Positions 5,743 to 6,166 of a stretch of 6,166 nt of DNA are shown here, piece by piece. Position 1 is the stretch's first letter. Every line of letters starts with the position of its first letter. The stretch comes from Bacteroidaceae bacterium (GTDB lineage Bacteria > Bacteroidota > Bacteroidia > Bacteroidales > Bacteroidaceae). The stretch is taken from NCBI GenBank assembly GCA_016302435.1, contig JAEDNQ010000132.1, positions 1 through 6,166 of the forward strand. The letters are read 5' to 3'. The notes beneath the pieces are model-generated. The model saw nothing but the letters and a program-made list of their open reading frames with translations, did no database searches and was not told where the DNA came from. The position numbers and the translations under genes are program-made.

Positions 5743-5770
5743 ACTGCTATCATGAGCCCTTAATCTTATG

Positions 5771-5805
5771 CAAAGATACAACATTATTCGCAAAACAAGG
5801 GCAAA
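5771..5805 (-). promoter_or_regulatory. Candidate Bacteroidota promoter for psd
   Basis: CAAAGATA on the plus strand (5771-5778) reads TATCTTTG on the minus strand, a perfect TAnnTTTG -7 box. A TTTG on the minus strand (5802-5805) could act as the -33 element, but the spacer is 23 nt instead of the usual 19-21, so the pairing is imperfect. Transcription would start near 5765, giving a leader of roughly 135 nt ahead of psd. Confidence 0.4.
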
Positions 5806-5869
5806 CAAGTACGATTTTTTCTAAAAACAAGTAAATTTCTCCTTTTTCAGTCATTTTTTTTCAAAAGTA

Positions 5870-5901
5870 TTTGTCAATTCCAAAATAAAGTCGTACCTTT
5901 G
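5870..5901 (+). promoter_or_regulatory. Bacteroidota-type promoter of the tRNA genes
   Basis: TTTG at 5870-5873 and TACCTTTG at 5894-5901 match the -33 (TTTG) and -7 (TAnnTTTG) elements of the primary sigma factor of this phylum, with a 20-nt spacer. Transcription should start near 5907, about 57 nt before tRNA-Gln. The upstream stretch 5814-5868 is rich in T and A runs, as around strong stable-RNA promoters. Confidence 0.85.
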
Positions 5902-5963
5902 CACTCGCATTCGGGAAAGGAGAGCCAATCCATCGGAAACTCCCTGCTGAACGCTTAGAGGAT

Positions 5964-6034
5964 TGTGCTATGGTGTAATGGCAGCACTAGAGTTTTTGGT
6001 TCTCTCAGTCTAGGTTCGAATCCTGGTAGCACAA
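5964..6034 (+). tRNA. tRNA-Gln (anticodon TTG)
   Basis: A complete 71-nt cloverleaf. The acceptor stem TGTGCTA/TAGCACA is perfectly paired, with discriminator A6034. The D stem is 5973-5976 with 5984-5987. The anticodon stem 5989-5993/6001-6005 has a U-U mismatch at its loop end, and the loop gives anticodon TTG at 5996-5998. The T arm is CTAGG-TTCGAAT-CCTGG (6010-6026). CCA is not encoded. The weakly paired U1-A72 end suits a glutamine tRNA. Confidence 0.93.
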
Positions 6035-6091
6035 CACGAGAAAGGGACTCGGGCCACAATAGACACAAAGCGGTCTTCTTTCTCAAACATC

Positions 6092-6165
6092 GGACTTGTA
6101 GCTCAGTCGGTTAGAGCAACAGACTCATAATCTGGAGGTCCCTGGTTCAAGCCCAGGCTGGTCCA
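6092..6165 (+). tRNA. tRNA with anticodon CAT (elongator Met, or Ile2)
   Basis: A cloverleaf reaching the end of the window. Acceptor stem GGACTTG/CTGGTCC has a U5-G68 wobble and a U6-U67 mismatch; the discriminator is A6165. D stem GCTC/GAGC (6101-6104, 6114-6117), anticodon loop CTCATAA with CAT at 6126-6128, T arm CCTGG-TTCAAGC-CCAGG (6141-6157). G1-C72 pairing rules out an initiator. A CAT anticodon also occurs in tRNA-Ile2, where C34 becomes lysidine; C4-G69 recalls Ile2, so the charging identity is left open, with Met preferred. It lies 57 nt after tRNA-Gln, probably in one transcript. The window's last base (C) may begin an encoded CCA. Confidence 0.88.
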
Positions 6166-6166
6166 C

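Larger units (their letters stand above)
5629..5963. other. Divergent control region between psd and the tRNA genes
   Basis: I see no protein gene in these 335 nt. From left to right it holds six TA units touching the psd start codon (5629-5640), the structured psd leader with its hairpin and octamer repeat, the candidate psd -7 box, an A/T-rich core (about 5780-5890) and the tRNA promoter with its roughly 57-nt leader. Short frames crossing it on the minus strand are extensions of shadow frames inside psd. Confidence 0.75.

Noticed and set aside
5964..6166. Mobile-element attachment site at the tRNA genes
   Set aside because: No repeat of a tRNA 3' end, integrase or terminal repeat is visible in the window.
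1..6166. CRISPR array, insertion sequence or phage genes
   Set aside because: I found no regularly spaced repeats, transposase motifs or phage proteins on either strand.

Overview
The window looks like chromosomal DNA of a member of the Bacteroidota, most likely the Bacteroidales (Prevotella/Bacteroides group). Three things point there: a textbook promoter of that phylum (TTTG, 20-nt spacer, TACCTTTG) ahead of two tRNA genes; a DUF4834-type small membrane protein, a family I know from this phylum, directly after psd and pssA; and a decayed reading frame ending in the 'YSLTGIR...PGISII...KKV' tail typical of secreted Bacteroidales proteins. Start codons generally lack Shine-Dalgarno sequences, as is usual there. 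The genus is inference.

Layout. 2-592 (+) is the 3' part of proA (proline synthesis), cut by the window edge. At 640-1425 (+) follows a Fic-domain protein with a complete catalytic motif and an N-terminal self-inhibitory motif; a hairpin terminator at 1501-1544 closes this pair. On the minus strand, 1560-2075 holds two gene remnants in one frame: a fragment resembling the N-terminus of a GH30-type glycosidase, and the C-terminal tail of a secreted protein. The tail begins exactly where the AlkD-like DNA-repair gene (2076-2801) stops. A minus-strand terminator at 2816-2854 separates alkD from an upstream two-gene module (2896-3644): a HEPN-domain protein with an intact Rx4HxY motif, overlapping by 4 nt (ATGA) a minimal nucleotidyltransferase with GSx10DxD. 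This is a HepT/MntA-type toxin-antitoxin pair.

Further upstream on the minus strand is the phosphatidylethanolamine block psd (4921-5628), pssA (4098-4841) and the DUF4834 gene (3718-4041), apparently one transcript. PssA makes phosphatidylserine from CDP-diacylglycerol and serine, and Psd decarboxylates it to phosphatidylethanolamine. The roughly 335-nt gap 5629-5963 is a divergent control region: it holds a long hairpin-bearing psd leader with a candidate minus-strand -7 box, and the strong plus-strand promoter for tRNA-Gln(TTG) and a tRNA with anticodon CAT.

Most is core metabolism. The accessory content is the Fic gene, the HEPN/MNT module with a C8 + (AT)5 tract just ahead of it, and the decayed secreted-protein remnants. 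I see no convincing wholly new system; the HEPN/MNT module with its repeat-bearing upstream region and the glycosidase debris deserve the closest look.
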